DNA from: Paenibacillus wynnii
GTDB taxonomy: Bacteria; Bacillota; Bacilli; Paenibacillales; Paenibacillaceae
Assembly: GCF_000757885.1 (NCBI RefSeq)
Contig: NZ_JQCR01000002.1
Location: 2,046,001 to 2,110,000, forward strand
Direction: 5' to 3'
Length of the DNA: 64,000 nt
A program made the translations under genes and the position numbers. Below the pieces are notes generated by a model. The model searched no databases. It saw only the letters and a program-made list of their open reading frames with translations, and had not been told where the DNA came from. Below, piece after piece: positions 1-9,527 of this stretch. Positions within the stretch are counted from its first letter, which is position 1; each line of letters begins with the position of its first letter.

Positions 1-849
1 ATGGAAGGTCCTAATCCTTCGATCACCCGGATGATTGACGAGATCCGTAAGGATGAGGAGCTGTACAAGTCCTTCATCCCGACGGAGCAAGCCCTGCAGA
101 TCATGACTGAGCATACTTTGCTGATTGTTGTGGATACCCATAAGGCCTCTATGACTATGGAGCCTCGGCTTGTTCAATATGCCAGTCGGATTGTAGTGGT
201 GGACCATCATCGCAGAGGTGAGGAATTCATAAACGATGCTGTATTGGTCTATCTGGAGCCTTATGCATCGTCCACCTGTGAGCTTGTTACGGAGCTGCTG
301 CAATATATTCATGAAAAGGTAAAGCTCACTCCGTTGGAGGCGACAATGCTGCTTGCCGGCATTACGGTAGATACGAAGCAGTTCGCTCTTCATACCGGAT
401 CAAGAACCTTTGAAGCAGCCGGATTTCTACGGAGGATTGGTGCGGATACGATTTTAATTCAGCGTATGCTGAAGGAGGATTTACAGGAGTATCTCTCCAA
501 AGCTGAAATTATCAAGCATGCCCGTATGGTATATGATCATATAGCGCTGTGTGTTACGGTCCCCGGAATGAAAATTCCGCAGCTGTTGATTGCACAGACC
601 GCTGACACGCTGCTAGGGATGACGAATGTTTTTGCTTCGTTCGTAATCAGTGAGCGGCCGGACGGCTTGATAGGCATTAGTGCTAGGTCTTTGGGGCGAA
701 TGAATGTCCAGGTGGTTATGGAGAAGCTGGGCGGTGGCGGGCATTTGTCTAATGCAGCGGTGCAGCTAGAAGGAACAGGCAAAGAAGCGGAAGCCAGACT
801 GCTGAGTGTGCTGGCCGAAATTGAAGCGAAAGAGGGGCTATTCGAATGA
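1..849 (+). CDS. gdpP: Cyclic-di-AMP phosphodiesterase GdpP, C-terminal part (5' end outside window)
   Basis: C-terminal 282 residues of a DHH/DHHA1 phosphodiesterase that hydrolyses c-di-AMP at the membrane and so affects potassium, osmotic and cell-wall homeostasis. Visible motifs, numbered from the window edge, are DTHK (about 45-48), the signature DHHRR (68-72), a further metal-site DTK (124-126) and the DHHA1 loop GGGGH (244-248). The N-terminal membrane, degenerate PAS and GGDEF domains and the first DHH metal motif lie upstream of base 1, so the ATG at position 1 is probably internal. The stop overlaps the rplI start (ATGA), which indicates translational coupling. The gdpP-rplI-dnaB order is typical of Bacillota. 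Confidence 0.95.
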   Translation: MEGPNPSITRMIDEIRKDEELYKSFIPTEQALQIMTEHTLLIVVDTHKASMTMEPRLVQYASRIVVVDHHRRGEEFINDAVLVYLEPYASSTCELVTELLQYIHEKVKLTPLEATMLLAGITVDTKQFALHTGSRTFEAAGFLRRIGADTILIQRMLKEDLQEYLSKAEIIKHARMVYDHIALCVTVPGMKIPQLLIAQTADTLLGMTNVFASFVISERPDGLIGISARSLGRMNVQVVMEKLGGGGHLSNAAVQLEGTGKEAEARLLSVLAEIEAKEGLFE

Positions 850-1292
850 AGGTCATTTTTATGAAAGATGTTAAAGGGCAAGGTAAGAAAGGTCAGGTTA
901 AAGAGGTATCTGAAGGATACGCAGCTAATTTCCTGCTGCCGCGGGGCTTGGTACGTCCAGCAACTGACGGTAATGTAAAGACGTTGGAGAATCAGGCTGC
1001 AGCCGAACAACGTAAAAAGGATAACGAGAAGGAAGAAGCACAGAATCTTGCGAACAAATTGAACGAGCTAACCCTGAACATGAAGGCAAAAGCCGGTGAG
1101 GGCGGCCGTTTATTCGGGGCTATTACGAGCAAACAAATTGCTGAGACCTTGGCTTCGGTACAAGGAATTGTTATTGATAAAAGAAAAATTGAGCTAAGTG
1201 AGCCGATTCGCCATCTGGGTGTAATTCAAGTGATTGTGAAGCTGCATACCGAGGTAAAGGCTACGCTTAAGGTTCAGGTAACGGAGGAATAA
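846..1292 (+). CDS. rplI: 50S ribosomal protein L9
   Basis: 148 residues, the normal length of bacterial L9. The protein binds 23S rRNA at the base of the L1 stalk and helps maintain reading frame. The N-terminal half carries the conserved start [16 protein letters not shown] and a segment ending in NFLLPRG. A charged connecting helix (about 50-75) leads to the C-terminal domain with [11 protein letters not shown]. The start overlaps the gdpP stop by 4 nt, and dnaB begins 1 nt after the stop, so the three genes form one translationally coupled unit. Confidence 0.98.
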   Translation: MKVIFMKDVKGQGKKGQVKEVSEGYAANFLLPRGLVRPATDGNVKTLENQAAAEQRKKDNEKEEAQNLANKLNELTLNMKAKAGEGGRLFGAITSKQIAETLASVQGIVIDKRKIELSEPIRHLGVIQVIVKLHTEVKATLKVQVTEE

Positions 1293-1293
1293 T

Positions 1294-2655
1294 ATGGGTG
1301 GTGATCTCTTTTTCGATCGGATTCCACCGCAAAATCTGGAGGCAGAGCAGGCGGTAATCGGTGCGGTTCTTTTGCAGGACGAAGCGTTAATCACCGCCAT
1401 GGAGCGTGTGGATACCGAAGACTTCTACGATAAGCCGCATCAATTGATTTTTGAGGCGATGGTACAACTCGGAGAAGAGAGCCAGCCGATAGATCTGGTT
1501 ACGCTGACGTCCAGACTGCAGGATAAAGGTCAGTTGGAGGAAATCGGTGGAGTAAGCTACCTAGCGAAGTTGGCGCATGCCGTGCCTACAGCAGCGAATG
1601 TAGAATATTACGCGCAGATTATTGAGGAAAAAGCCATGCTGCGGAGGCTGATCCGCACAGCAACACAGATTGTAAGCGAAGGCTACACCGGCGGCGAAGA
1701 TGTCGGGAATATGCTGAGTGACGCCGAACGCCGGATCTTGGAAATATCCAACCGGAGAAGCGGTAGTGGCTTTGTCAACATCCGTGATGTATTAATGCAG
1801 GTATTTGATCGTGTGGAGCTGCTTCATCAGAACAAAGGGGGGACCTCCGGTATCCCTACGGGCTTCGCAGATTTGGATAAGATGACCAATGGTTTTCAAC
1901 GCAATGATCTTATCATTGTAGCAGCACGTCCTTCGGTTGGTAAAACGGCCTTTGCGCTCAATATCGCTCAGAATGTAGGGGTGAGAGCCAAGGAAACCGT
2001 AGCTATATTCAGTCTGGAAATGTCCGCGCCTCAGCTAGTACAGCGGATGATTTGTGCCGAAGCGAATCTGGACGCTAACATTATGCGTACAGGTGACTTC
2101 AAAAGTGATGATGATTGGTCAAAGCTGACGATGGGGATTCAATCCTTATCTGAATCGGAGATTTACATTGATGATACACCTGGTATCACGGTTACAGATA
2201 TTCGTGCCAAATGCCGCCGGCTTAAGAAAGAGAAAGGGCTAGGCATGATCGTCATTGACTATTTGCAGCTCATTCAAGGCCGTGGCAAAGGCGGAGAGAA
2301 CCGTCAGCAGGAGGTTTCTGAAATCTCCCGTACACTTAAGCAGATTGCCCGTGAGCTAGATGTCCCGGTTATTGCATTGTCACAGCTTAGCCGTGGAGTG
2401 GAGCAGCGTCAGGATAAACGTCCAATGATGAGTGACTTGCGTGAGTCGGGTTCGATCGAGCAGGATGCCGATATCGTAGCCTTCCTGTATCGGGATGATT
2501 ACTACGACAAGGAATCGGAAAAGAAAAATATTATTGAAATTATCCTTGCTAAACAGCGTAACGGTCCCGTGGGGACGGTCGAGTTAGTGTTTTTGAAAAA
2601 TTTCAACAAGTTCGTTAACTACGAGCGGGCACATGCCGAACCATTTGCTGGCTAA
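1294..2655 (+). CDS. dnaB: Replicative DNA helicase DnaB
   Basis: 453 residues, full length for the hexameric helicase that unwinds the fork (called DnaC in B. subtilis). The N-terminal helical domain (about 10-110) starts with PPQNLEAEQAVIGA. A linker leads to the RecA-like C-terminal domain with Walker A ARPSVGKTAFA (about 211-221), the Walker B region VIDYLQLI (about 320) and the DLRESGSIEQDAD motif. The start is supported by GGAGGAAT about 5 nt upstream. It is the last gene of the gdpP-rplI-dnaB unit; an inverted repeat that is better read as a PurR operator follows. Confidence 0.98.
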   Translation: MGGDLFFDRIPPQNLEAEQAVIGAVLLQDEALITAMERVDTEDFYDKPHQLIFEAMVQLGEESQPIDLVTLTSRLQDKGQLEEIGGVSYLAKLAHAVPTAANVEYYAQIIEEKAMLRRLIRTATQIVSEGYTGGEDVGNMLSDAERRILEISNRRSGSGFVNIRDVLMQVFDRVELLHQNKGGTSGIPTGFADLDKMTNGFQRNDLIIVAARPSVGKTAFALNIAQNVGVRAKETVAIFSLEMSAPQLVQRMICAEANLDANIMRTGDFKSDDDWSKLTMGIQSLSESEIYIDDTPGITVTDIRAKCRRLKKEKGLGMIVIDYLQLIQGRGKGGENRQQEVSEISRTLKQIARELDVPVIALSQLSRGVEQRQDKRPMMSDLRESGSIEQDADIVAFLYRDDYYDKESEKKNIIEIILAKQRNGPVGTVELVFLKNFNKFVNYERAHAEPFAG

Positions 2656-2669
2656 GCTAATAATTGACG

Positions 2670-2713
2670 ATTTCCGAACGATTGCACATTTGACTGTGTA
2701 ATCGTTCGTTTTT
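2670..2713. promoter_or_regulatory. Inverted PurBox pair (PurR operator) upstream of purA
   Basis: ATTTCCGAACGAT at 2670-2682 matches the PurBox consensus AWWWCCGAACWWT at 12 of 13 positions. AAAAACGAACGAT on the minus strand at 2701-2713 is the second, inverted box (11 of 13). They are 18 bp apart, close to the 16-17 bp known for B. subtilis PurR operators, and end just before the purA -35. The same inverted repeat ends in five T residues and could also weakly terminate dnaB transcripts. Operator function is inferred from this match and from the PurR regulation known for purA. Confidence 0.75.
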
Positions 2714-2715
2714 AT

Positions 2716-2744
2716 TTGACTTTGAAAATAACGGCTGTTACACT
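2716..2744 (+). promoter_or_regulatory. purA promoter (sigma-A type)
   Basis: TTGACT (2716-2721), 17-bp spacer, TACACT (2739-2744). It directly follows the PurBox pair and would give a leader of about 120 nt. A small hairpin (GGTGCT/AGCACC) lies just before the purA ribosome-binding site. Confidence 0.65.
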
Positions 2745-2872
2745 GGTAATTGTGCTTTAGCGGGGTAAAACTTGCTGGCGTCCGGGGGGCTGCGTACATA
2801 AGTGTGACGTAAAAAGCCCATATTATGAAAAATAATGGTGCTTTAGCTAGCACCTACGGAGGAATGAAAATT

Positions 2873-4159
2873 ATGTCAACGGTTGTCGTGGTGGGAACAC
2901 AATGGGGAGACGAAGGCAAAGGTAAAATCACTGACTTTCTGGCAGAGAGCGCAGATGTGGTCGCCCGTTATCAAGGGGGGAACAATGCCGGTCACACGAT
3001 TCTGATTGACGGTAAGAAGTATAAGCTCAGCCTGATTCCTTCAGGTGTATTTTATAAAGAGAAGACTTGTGTAATCGGTAATGGTATGGTTATCAATCCG
3101 GCTGCCCTAATCCAAGAAATCAATTATATCCATGAGAATGGATTCGATACGAAGAACCTGGTCATCAGCGACCGTGCTCATGTTATTATGCCTTATCATA
3201 TGCTGCTTGATGCTCTGGAAGAGGATCGTAAAGGTCCGAACAAGATTGGTACAACACGTAAAGGTATCGGCCCTTGTTATATGGATAAAGCTGCACGTAA
3301 CGGTATCCGTATTTCAGATCTGATGGATGCAGAAGAGTTCGAACTTAGACTTCGCCATCTGATGGAAGAGAAGAATCAAGTGATTACTCAGGTCTATGGT
3401 GCGGAAGCCTTGGATGTTGAAGAGATTTTGACTCAGTATCTGGAGTATGCAGAAGTGCTGCGTGATTATGTAACTGATACATCGGTCGTGCTGAATGATG
3501 CTATTGATGCAGATGCAAGAGTACTGTTTGAAGGTGCGCAAGGAGTTATGTTGGATATTGACCAAGGAACATACCCGTTCGTTACTTCATCTAACCCATC
3601 TGCCGGCGGTGTGTGTATCGGATCTGGCGTTGGCCCTTCCAAGATCAAACAGGTTATCGGAGTAGCTAAAGCCTACACTACCCGTGTGGGTGACGGTCCT
3701 TTCCCTACAGAATTGAATGATGAGATTGGTGATTACATCCGTGAGACAGGACATGAGTATGGTACTGTAACAGGACGTGCTCGCCGTGTAGGCTGGTTCG
3801 ACAGTGTTGTTGTGCGCCATGCCCGCCGTGTCAGCGGTATCACTGGTCTATCCCTGAACTCTCTTGATGTACTGAGTGGATTGGAAACCGTGAAGATCTG
3901 CACAGGCTACAAATTCCGTGGAGAGATCATCACTACTTACCCGGCAAGCCTTAAAAAGCTGGCTGAATGTGAAGCGGTATACGAGGAACTGCCAGGTTGG
4001 AGCGAGGATATCACATCCGCAAAAACTTTGGAGGATCTACCGGAGAACACTCGTAAATACGTAGAACGTGTATCCGAGTTAACAGGGATTCCAATCGCTA
4101 TTTTCTCCGTAGGACGTAACCGTGAACAGACAAATCAAGTAATGCCAATGTACGTATAA
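2873..4159 (+). CDS. purA: Adenylosuccinate synthetase
   Basis: 428 residues. Catalyses GTP-dependent ligation of IMP and aspartate to adenylosuccinate, the first committed step to AMP. The N-terminus [18 protein letters not shown] carries the GTP-binding loop with Asp13; His41 (NNAGHTI) is the second catalytic residue. The GTTRKGIGP and GVGPSK segments are typical of the family. An in-frame extension to 2825 exists, but CGGAGGA at 2857-2863 is correctly spaced only for the ATG at 2873. The gene is monocistronic, with its own promoter and PurBoxes upstream and a terminator downstream. Confidence 0.97.
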   Translation: MSTVVVVGTQWGDEGKGKITDFLAESADVVARYQGGNNAGHTILIDGKKYKLSLIPSGVFYKEKTCVIGNGMVINPAALIQEINYIHENGFDTKNLVISDRAHVIMPYHMLLDALEEDRKGPNKIGTTRKGIGPCYMDKAARNGIRISDLMDAEEFELRLRHLMEEKNQVITQVYGAEALDVEEILTQYLEYAEVLRDYVTDTSVVLNDAIDADARVLFEGAQGVMLDIDQGTYPFVTSSNPSAGGVCIGSGVGPSKIKQVIGVAKAYTTRVGDGPFPTELNDEIGDYIRETGHEYGTVTGRARRVGWFDSVVVRHARRVSGITGLSLNSLDVLSGLETVKICTGYKFRGEIITTYPASLKKLAECEAVYEELPGWSEDITSAKTLEDLPENTRKYVERVSELTGIPIAIFSVGRNREQTNQVMPMYV

Positions 4160-4175
4160 TATTTTTTGGATGATT

Positions 4176-4206
4176 GAAGAGGCCCATCGGGGTCTCTTTT
4201 TTTTTA
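4176..4206 (+). terminator. Rho-independent terminator after purA
   Basis: GAGGCCC / GGGGTCTC imperfect stem (one bulged G) followed by nine T residues. Confidence 0.8.
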
Positions 4207-4336
4207 TAAAATAGCATACTTACTATATTTAGAGGTTTCCCGAAGTCAGTAACGGTCAATACTAAGAAAAGTGGATAGCAACGGTATTCGCTGCTCTTAT
4301 CCTATGGACAAGAACCGACGCAAGGGAGAGATGAAG

Positions 4337-4984
4337 ATGAAGGTCCTAAAACGTGCGCTTGGGGTGCTCCTAATCACCGTATTGGCGAGCAGTCTTTCCG
4401 TATTAACGACAGGGATAGTAGTGAATGCATATATTCAGTCGGTGCTGAAAAGCTTCGATATTAAGCTGGATAGTCCGGTATCTGGAATTAGCGGAATGAT
4501 TAAGAGCCTTACAGGGATGGACAACAACAGTAAAGAGACCGAGAACACAGAAGCTAATCTGGCAGGCAGCGAATCGAACTCATCAGATACAGCGGATCCT
4601 AAGGATGGAAGCGTATCAAAGACCGCCGAGGAAGATGTCCCGGCACCCGAGGATGCACTCCCCGTTATGGGGCAGGCCCAGCAGGATTCGGAGACATCGG
4701 GGAGCGGGAGTGGAGACGCACTTGATCAACAGCTGGTTATGACGCCGGAAGCTATGAATAATCTAAAGAATAATTTGCCCTCTGGAGAAAAGGTGAATAT
4801 TTTTAATATTCTTATGACGAAGGTACCTCAGGAGGAAATGCAAAAAATATCTACAGCGATGGAGAATGGATTAACCGAAAATGAAGTGACAGAGATCCAG
4901 GAGGTCATCTCCAAGTATGTGGATAAAGAAGAATACGACGATCTTATGAAAATGCTTACACCCACGCCCAGCACGAATCCCTGA
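4337..4984 (+). CDS. Membrane-anchored protein of unknown function
   Basis: About 215 residues, family not recognised. The N-terminus (MKVLKRALGVLLITVLASS and onward) is a signal anchor or signal peptide. A low-complexity, Ser/Glu/Asp-rich extracytoplasmic linker (about 70-145) follows. The C-terminal helical segment has a repeated acidic pattern (QEEMQKISTAMENG, NEVTEIQEVISKYVDKEEYD) and a Pro/Thr tail. AAGGGAG at 4322-4328 is spaced best for the ATG at 4337; an ATG at 4331 is also possible. It stands alone between two terminators, beside the peptidase and wal genes, so a cell-envelope role is plausible but unproven. Confidence 0.7.
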   Translation: MKVLKRALGVLLITVLASSLSVLTTGIVVNAYIQSVLKSFDIKLDSPVSGISGMIKSLTGMDNNSKETENTEANLAGSESNSSDTADPKDGSVSKTAEEDVPAPEDALPVMGQAQQDSETSGSGSGDALDQQLVMTPEAMNNLKNNLPSGEKVNIFNILMTKVPQEEMQKISTAMENGLTENEVTEIQEVISKYVDKEEYDDLMKMLTPTPSTNP

Positions 4985-5040
4985 AAATAAAAAGAGTCAT
5001 ATTTTGGACACCTTGGGTGGAAAAAAATGATATAAAATGG

Positions 5041-5073
5041 AAAAAAACCCGCCAAAAATGCGGGTTTTTTTCC
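5041..5073. terminator. Bidirectional-looking terminator
   Basis: Perfect stem AAACCCGC / GCGGGTTT flanked by an A-run on the left and a T-run on the right. It terminates the gene ending at 4984. Confidence 0.85.
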
Positions 5074-5141
5074 ATTAACAAAGTTGAAACTTTTCGCTGA
5101 AGTATGTTAAAGTAAACAAGGATGTCAATGGGTTAAAATTT

Positions 5142-5183
5142 TGTAACCTTTTTGTTATCTATGACAGCACAGATTCTTATACT
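5142..5183 (+). promoter_or_regulatory. WalR (YycF) box and promoter upstream of M23 peptidase
   Basis: TGTAAC-N5-TGTTAT at 5142-5158 matches the WalR consensus TGTWAH-N5-TGTWAH exactly. A -10-like TATACT lies at 5178-5183. The box overlaps the position expected for a weak -35 (TTATCT, 5155-5160), the layout of a WalR-activated promoter. The 300-bp gap 4985-5284 holds only this and the terminator before it. Confidence 0.75.
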
Positions 5184-5284
5184 AATGGATACAGAATTTA
5201 TTTGCACCAGACTATATATACGGGGTCGTAATACAAGCTTATTTGCTGCAACTGGCGATTAAGCAAGCTGAAAGGGAGAGTTTC

Positions 5285-6829
5285 ATGAAGGGATTTAAGT
5301 TTACGCGCGGGATGGGGAAACTGCGGAACGGCCAAACGGCGGCGGCAGAATCCAGCGTGGAAGATCAGCAGGACAGGATGACCGCAAAGGTGGACGGGAT
5401 TGCAGGAACCTTAGGATTGCGGCGGAACTGGCTTTTGGCAACAGCAGGGATCGTACTTGTCACCACCTTTTTAGTAGGCGCAGGGAAACAGTATGTGGGG
5501 GCGAATACAGAACCCTATTATCGAGTAATGGTTCAAGGGCAAGAGATTGGGACGTTGAGTGACAAGGCCGCACTGGATCAGCTATTTGCAAAAAAACAAC
5601 AGGAGTATCAGGCGAAATACCCCGGTACGGATATGATCCTCCAGACGGAAGGCATTACTACTGAGGTTGATAAAGCCTACAAACCAGAGATTAACAACGA
5701 AGCTACGTTGGCGAAGCTGGATGGTATGCTGAAAGCCTATGCTGTTGGCGTACAACTGATAGTAGACGGTAAAGCAGTAGGGGTTGTAAAGGATCAGGAG
5801 ACGGCCACTGCGGTATTAAATAAGGTTAAGCAGCATTACATACCTGGACAGACCGCTGAGGTCGCCGGGGCTAAACTAATGAAAACTGCATCAAGCACCA
5901 AGAATATAACAACAGCGTCACCGATATCCAAGAAGGTAGAGGGGGCCAACATTCGTGAAGATGTATCCCTTCTACCCATAAAAGCGGATCCAAACAAAAT
6001 ATTGGATCTGGATGAAGCCGTTAAGCTGCTGACAGAAGGCGTAGAGTCTCCTCTGCTCTATACTGTTCAAGAAGGTGATACCATTTCCGGTATTGCCAAA
6101 CGCTTCGAGACCACACAGAAGGAAATATTCAACAACAATCCAACTGTGAAAGAATTGACGTTGCAAATCGGGGACCAGCTTCAGCTATCCGTACCCCAGC
6201 CTGCTATAACCGTAGTAACAGTAGAGCAGATATCAGAAAAGGTTATTATTGAGCCGGAAGTGATCGTACGTAAAAGTGACCAGTTGGCAGCCGGTAAAAG
6301 CAAGGTGGTCCGTCCAGGTCAGACTGGTGAAAAAGAAATGCAATACCGTCTTACGAAGGAGAACGGTCTGGTTGTTCAAGAGGAGTGGCTGGGTCAGACT
6401 GTCCTAAAGGCTTCGCTTCCAGAAGTAGTCTACCGGGGAACTAAAATTGTAGGTGAAGGTTCGGGTATGTTCAACTGGCCCGTATCTGGTGCTAGGATCT
6501 CAAGCAGTTTCGGTGCACGTTGGGGCCGTACCCATAAAGGTGTGGATTTAGTATCAGGCAATCGTACGATTATGGCTGCTGATGCCGGCACAGTAACTTT
6601 CGCAGGTGTTCAGAGCGGCTACGGCAACGTTGTCATTATTAATCATCGTAATGGATATGAGACTTATTACGGTCACTTGAGCAAAATCTCTGTGAGTCAG
6701 GGTCAAAAGCTGGAGCAAGGGGCAAAGATTGGTGTTATGGGCAATACCGGCCGATCAACCGGAACCCATCTTCATTTTGAAATCCGTAAGAATGGCTCGG
6801 CAGCCAATCCCATGAAATACTTGCGATAA
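5285..6829 (+). CDS. Membrane-anchored LysM-G5-M23 cell-wall endopeptidase
   Basis: 514 residues. Predicted zinc metallopeptidase cutting peptidoglycan cross-bridges or stems outside the membrane. Layout: cytoplasmic N-tail, one membrane segment (about 49-67), a linker region, LysM (about 258-303, YTVQEGDTISGIAKRF), G5 domain (about 308-388) and a C-terminal M23/LytM domain (about 395-512). Zinc/catalytic residues are H417 and D421 in HKGVD and H495/H497 in HLHFE. An in-frame start at 5243 has no ribosome site; AAAGGGAG precedes the ATG at 5285. The WalR box upstream and the walRK operon immediately downstream suggest that WalR controls it as part of wall homeostasis. Confidence 0.92.
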   Translation: MKGFKFTRGMGKLRNGQTAAAESSVEDQQDRMTAKVDGIAGTLGLRRNWLLATAGIVLVTTFLVGAGKQYVGANTEPYYRVMVQGQEIGTLSDKAALDQLFAKKQQEYQAKYPGTDMILQTEGITTEVDKAYKPEINNEATLAKLDGMLKAYAVGVQLIVDGKAVGVVKDQETATAVLNKVKQHYIPGQTAEVAGAKLMKTASSTKNITTASPISKKVEGANIREDVSLLPIKADPNKILDLDEAVKLLTEGVESPLLYTVQEGDTISGIAKRFETTQKEIFNNNPTVKELTLQIGDQLQLSVPQPAITVVTVEQISEKVIIEPEVIVRKSDQLAAGKSKVVRPGQTGEKEMQYRLTKENGLVVQEEWLGQTVLKASLPEVVYRGTKIVGEGSGMFNWPVSGARISSSFGARWGRTHKGVDLVSGNRTIMAADAGTVTFAGVQSGYGNVVIINHRNGYETYYGHLSKISVSQGQKLEQGAKIGVMGNTGRSTGTHLHFEIRKNGSAANPMKYLR

Positions 6830-6848
6830 TCTACTTTTTATACCTACT

Positions 6849-6882
6849 ACCGTCCAGATTCTATCTGGGCGGTTTCTTTCTT
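6849..6882 (+). terminator. Terminator after M23 peptidase gene
   Basis: Stem ACCGTCCAGAT / ATCTGGGCGGT with a 3-nt loop, followed by a T-rich tail. Confidence 0.7.
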
Positions 6883-6893
6883 CTGAAGAAGGG

Positions 6894-6921
6894 TGTGACG
6901 CCCTGATAGGTATGGTAAAAT
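6894..6921 (+). promoter_or_regulatory. Possible walR operon promoter
   Basis: TGTGAC (6894-6899), 16-bp spacer, TAAAAT (6916-6921), about 45 bp before walR. The match is modest and no other promoter is evident in the gap. Confidence 0.4.
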
Positions 6922-6966
6922 AAAAGGAACAATGCACTAGTAAGAATAGAAAGGTGAAGCAGAGAC

Positions 6967-7698
6967 ATGCAGATGGGGACGATTTTGGTAGTGGACGATG
7001 AACAGCCTATTGCCGATATTTTAAAATTTAATTTGGAAAAAGAGGGCTACGAGGTGATCTGCGCGTTCGATGGGAATAGCGCGGTTGAGCTTGCTCTGTC
7101 CAAACGGCCCGACCTAATGCTGCTTGATCTGATGCTGCCGGGTAAGGACGGGATGGATGTATGCCGCGAGGTACGTGCTGCCCATCTGGATATTCCTATT
7201 ATTATGCTTACTGCTAAGGATGGAGAAATTGATAAGGTGCTGGGACTGGAGCTCGGTGCTGATGACTATGTAACTAAGCCGTTCAGTACGCGGGAGCTGC
7301 TTGCCCGGGTAAAAGCACAGATGAGGCGGCAGCATAAGCCATCTCCTGCGGAGACTCAAAGCGAACCTGTGGAGAGTAAACAGGGAACTCAGCATTTCGA
7401 CTTATTTATAGATACGGATATGTATATGGTATACAAAGACGGGGAACCTCTGGATCTGACACATCGTGAGTATGAGCTGCTCTATTATATGATTCGGCAT
7501 GCGGGCAAGGTAATGACTCGTGAGCATTTGCTGCAGGCTGTATGGGGATTTGAATACTTCGGTGATGTGCGGACCGTGGATGTAACGATTCGGCGGTTGC
7601 GGGAGAAAATCGAGGAGAATCCGAGCAAGCCTGAATATATTTTTACGCGGCGCGGACTCGGCTATTTGATGCATAGTCCCAAAAGCGGAGGGCTATGA
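6967..7698 (+). CDS. walR: Response regulator WalR (YycF), OmpR/PhoB type
   Basis: 243 residues. Essential DNA-binding regulator of cell-wall hydrolase and wall-metabolism genes. The receiver domain (about 4-120) has the acidic pair D10/D11, phospho-acceptor D54 in [11 protein letters not shown] and the conserved K in VTKPF. A Q/E-rich linker leads to a winged helix (about 140-238) with the family ending TRRGLGY. AAAGGTGA is spaced correctly for the ATG at 6967; an ATG at 6973 is also possible. It is the first gene of a five-gene overlapping operon (walR-walK-walH-walI-walJ). Confidence 0.97.
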   Translation: MQMGTILVVDDEQPIADILKFNLEKEGYEVICAFDGNSAVELALSKRPDLMLLDLMLPGKDGMDVCREVRAAHLDIPIIMLTAKDGEIDKVLGLELGADDYVTKPFSTRELLARVKAQMRRQHKPSPAETQSEPVESKQGTQHFDLFIDTDMYMVYKDGEPLDLTHREYELLYYMIRHAGKVMTREHLLQAVWGFEYFGDVRTVDVTIRRLREKIEENPSKPEYIFTRRGLGYLMHSPKSGGL

Positions 7699-9527
7699 TG
7701 AAACGGTTGTCCTTTTTTCGGACGATTCAGGCCAAACTTATTATCATTTACGTGCTGCTTATTCTAATTGCTATGCAGTTGATCGGGGTTTATTTTGTAA
7801 GCTCCATGAAGAACTCTTTAACGGAGAATTTCACGAAGGATTTGAAAGCCAGGGCCGAGATGCTCTCTATTCTGACGGCAGACAAGTTCAGTACGGATAC
7901 AGCAAACTCAGATAATGAGAGTTCTGTAGACAGTCTGCGCGGAATGGTTAACAATTTGTACATTAACGGTGCGGAGATTCAAGTACTGGATGCCAGCGGC
8001 AAAATCATTACAACCTCAGTTCCCTCGCAGAATGACTACGTGGGGCAACGCAACACACAAACGGTAGTAAGCCGAGCCCTGCAGGGCATTAGTGATAATG
8101 AGGAATATATTATCGGTGACGATAACGTGCGGAAGAAGGTTGTGGCCAAGCCGGTAGTCTCCGGTGGCAAAATAGTTGGCGCTATATATATCGCTGCCGA
8201 CATGAAGGACCTGTATGCTACGATGAGCCGAATCAATAGTGTGTTTATTACCGGGCTGTTGCTGGCACTAGCACTTACGGCCGTACTAGGGGTTATTCTG
8301 GCACATACGATTACCCAGCCTATCAAAGAGATGACCCGCCATGCCACGGCAGTTGCTGAAGGGCGGTTTAATCGCAAAATGCCGGTGTTCGGCAATGATG
8401 AAATCGGTCAGCTTAGCCAGGCGTTCAATTATATGACCGGAAGACTGCGCGAGGCGCTCTCGCAGAATGAGGAAGAGAAGGAGAAATTGGCTTCTATCCT
8501 GACGAATATGAGCGACGGTGTAGTAGCCACCGATGAACGGGGTATTGTAATTCTGATGAACCGCCGAGCTGCGCTTATGCTGGGAGAAGAAGGGCCGTTG
8601 CCGGAAGGGGCAAAGCTGGAAGTGCTGCTTGGATTAGATGCTGAGCAGGCAGGAGCTTTGTCCGGAGGCAGTGCCCAATCGTCGTTGCTGCGACTTTCTC
8701 ATCAAGATCTTGAGGACCCTAATATTGTACGTGTGACTTTCACTCCGATACACCGTCGTGAAGGTGGAATAGCGGGAACCATTGCCGTACTCCAGGATGT
8801 TACCGATCAGGAGAATTTGGAGGAATCGCGCCGTGAGTTCGTTGCTAACGTTTCCCATGAGCTGCGTACACCGCTGACGACTATCAAAAGCTATGCAGAG
8901 GCGCTGGATGACGGGGCACTGGATGATCCGCAGTTGGCTGCGCGATTTGTAGGGGTTATTCGCAATGAGACGGAACGTATGATACGTCTGGTTACGGATC
9001 TGCTCCATCTGTCTCGATTGGATTCCAAGGAAGCAAGGCTGCGGATGCAGCACACGGATATTGCTGAGATGCTAGAGGATGTGGCTGACCGGTTCTCTTT
9101 TCAAATTCGTCAGAAGCGTATTGATATCAGCACGAGAGTCCGCCGCGGAATCTCCAATGCATGGCTTGACCGTGATCAAATCGATCAGGTGCTGGGCAAT
9201 CTCGTCTCGAATGCGCTGAAGTACACACCGGAAGGTGGTACGATCGAGCTTGAGGCCAGCCGCAATGAGGAAGGAATGCTGGCCATTTCCGTCCGGGACT
9301 CCGGAATAGGAATCCCTAAGAAAGACATTGAACGTATATTTGAACGCTTTTACCGTGTCGATAAGGCACGTTCACGTAATATGGGCGGAACCGGTCTTGG
9401 GCTGTCCATTGCCCGGGAAATTGTGAAGGCGCACGGAGGTTCAATTTCTCTGCAATCTGAACTGGACCAAGGCTCTAAGGTAACCTTTACCCTGCCTCTG
9501 GACGAGCAAAGGAGGGGGCAAGCGTGA
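7695..9527 (+). CDS. walK: Sensor histidine kinase WalK (YycG)
   Basis: 610 residues, the partner of WalR. Order: TM1 (about 12-36), extracytoplasmic Cache-like sensor (about 37-180), TM2 (181-203), HAMP (205-257), PAS (265-375), HisKA with phospho-acceptor H388 in [10 protein letters not shown], and HATPase with N-box [10 protein letters not shown] and G-boxes DSGIGIP and GGTGLGLS. The start overlaps the walR stop (ATGATG); an ATG at 7698 would also work. Full length and all catalytic motifs are present. The kinase is expected at the division septum, sensing peptidoglycan turnover. Confidence 0.97.
   Translation: MMKRLSFFRTIQAKLIIIYVLLILIAMQLIGVYFVSSMKNSLTENFTKDLKARAEMLSILTADKFSTDTANSDNESSVDSLRGMVNNLYINGAEIQVLDASGKIITTSVPSQNDYVGQRNTQTVVSRALQGISDNEEYIIGDDNVRKKVVAKPVVSGGKIVGAIYIAADMKDLYATMSRINSVFITGLLLALALTAVLGVILAHTITQPIKEMTRHATAVAEGRFNRKMPVFGNDEIGQLSQAFNYMTGRLREALSQNEEEKEKLASILTNMSDGVVATDERGIVILMNRRAALMLGEEGPLPEGAKLEVLLGLDAEQAGALSGGSAQSSLLRLSHQDLEDPNIVRVTFTPIHRREGGIAGTIAVLQDVTDQENLEESRREFVANVSHELRTPLTTIKSYAEALDDGALDDPQLAARFVGVIRNETERMIRLVTDLLHLSRLDSKEARLRMQHTDIAEMLEDVADRFSFQIRQKRIDISTRVRRGISNAWLDRDQIDQVLGNLVSNALKYTPEGGTIELEASRNEEGMLAISVRDSGIGIPKKDIERIFERFYRVDKARSRNMGGTGLGLSIAREIVKAHGGSISLQSELDQGSKVTFTLPLDEQRRGQA

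Noticed and set aside
2675-2714. Plain dnaB terminator as the sole explanation of the inverted repeat
   Set aside because: Both arms match PurBox consensus at operator spacing next to the purA promoter, so operator is the better reading.
4271-4336. Upstream extension of the 4337 membrane protein gene
   Set aside because: Lacks a ribosome site and would put a charged stretch before the signal anchor.
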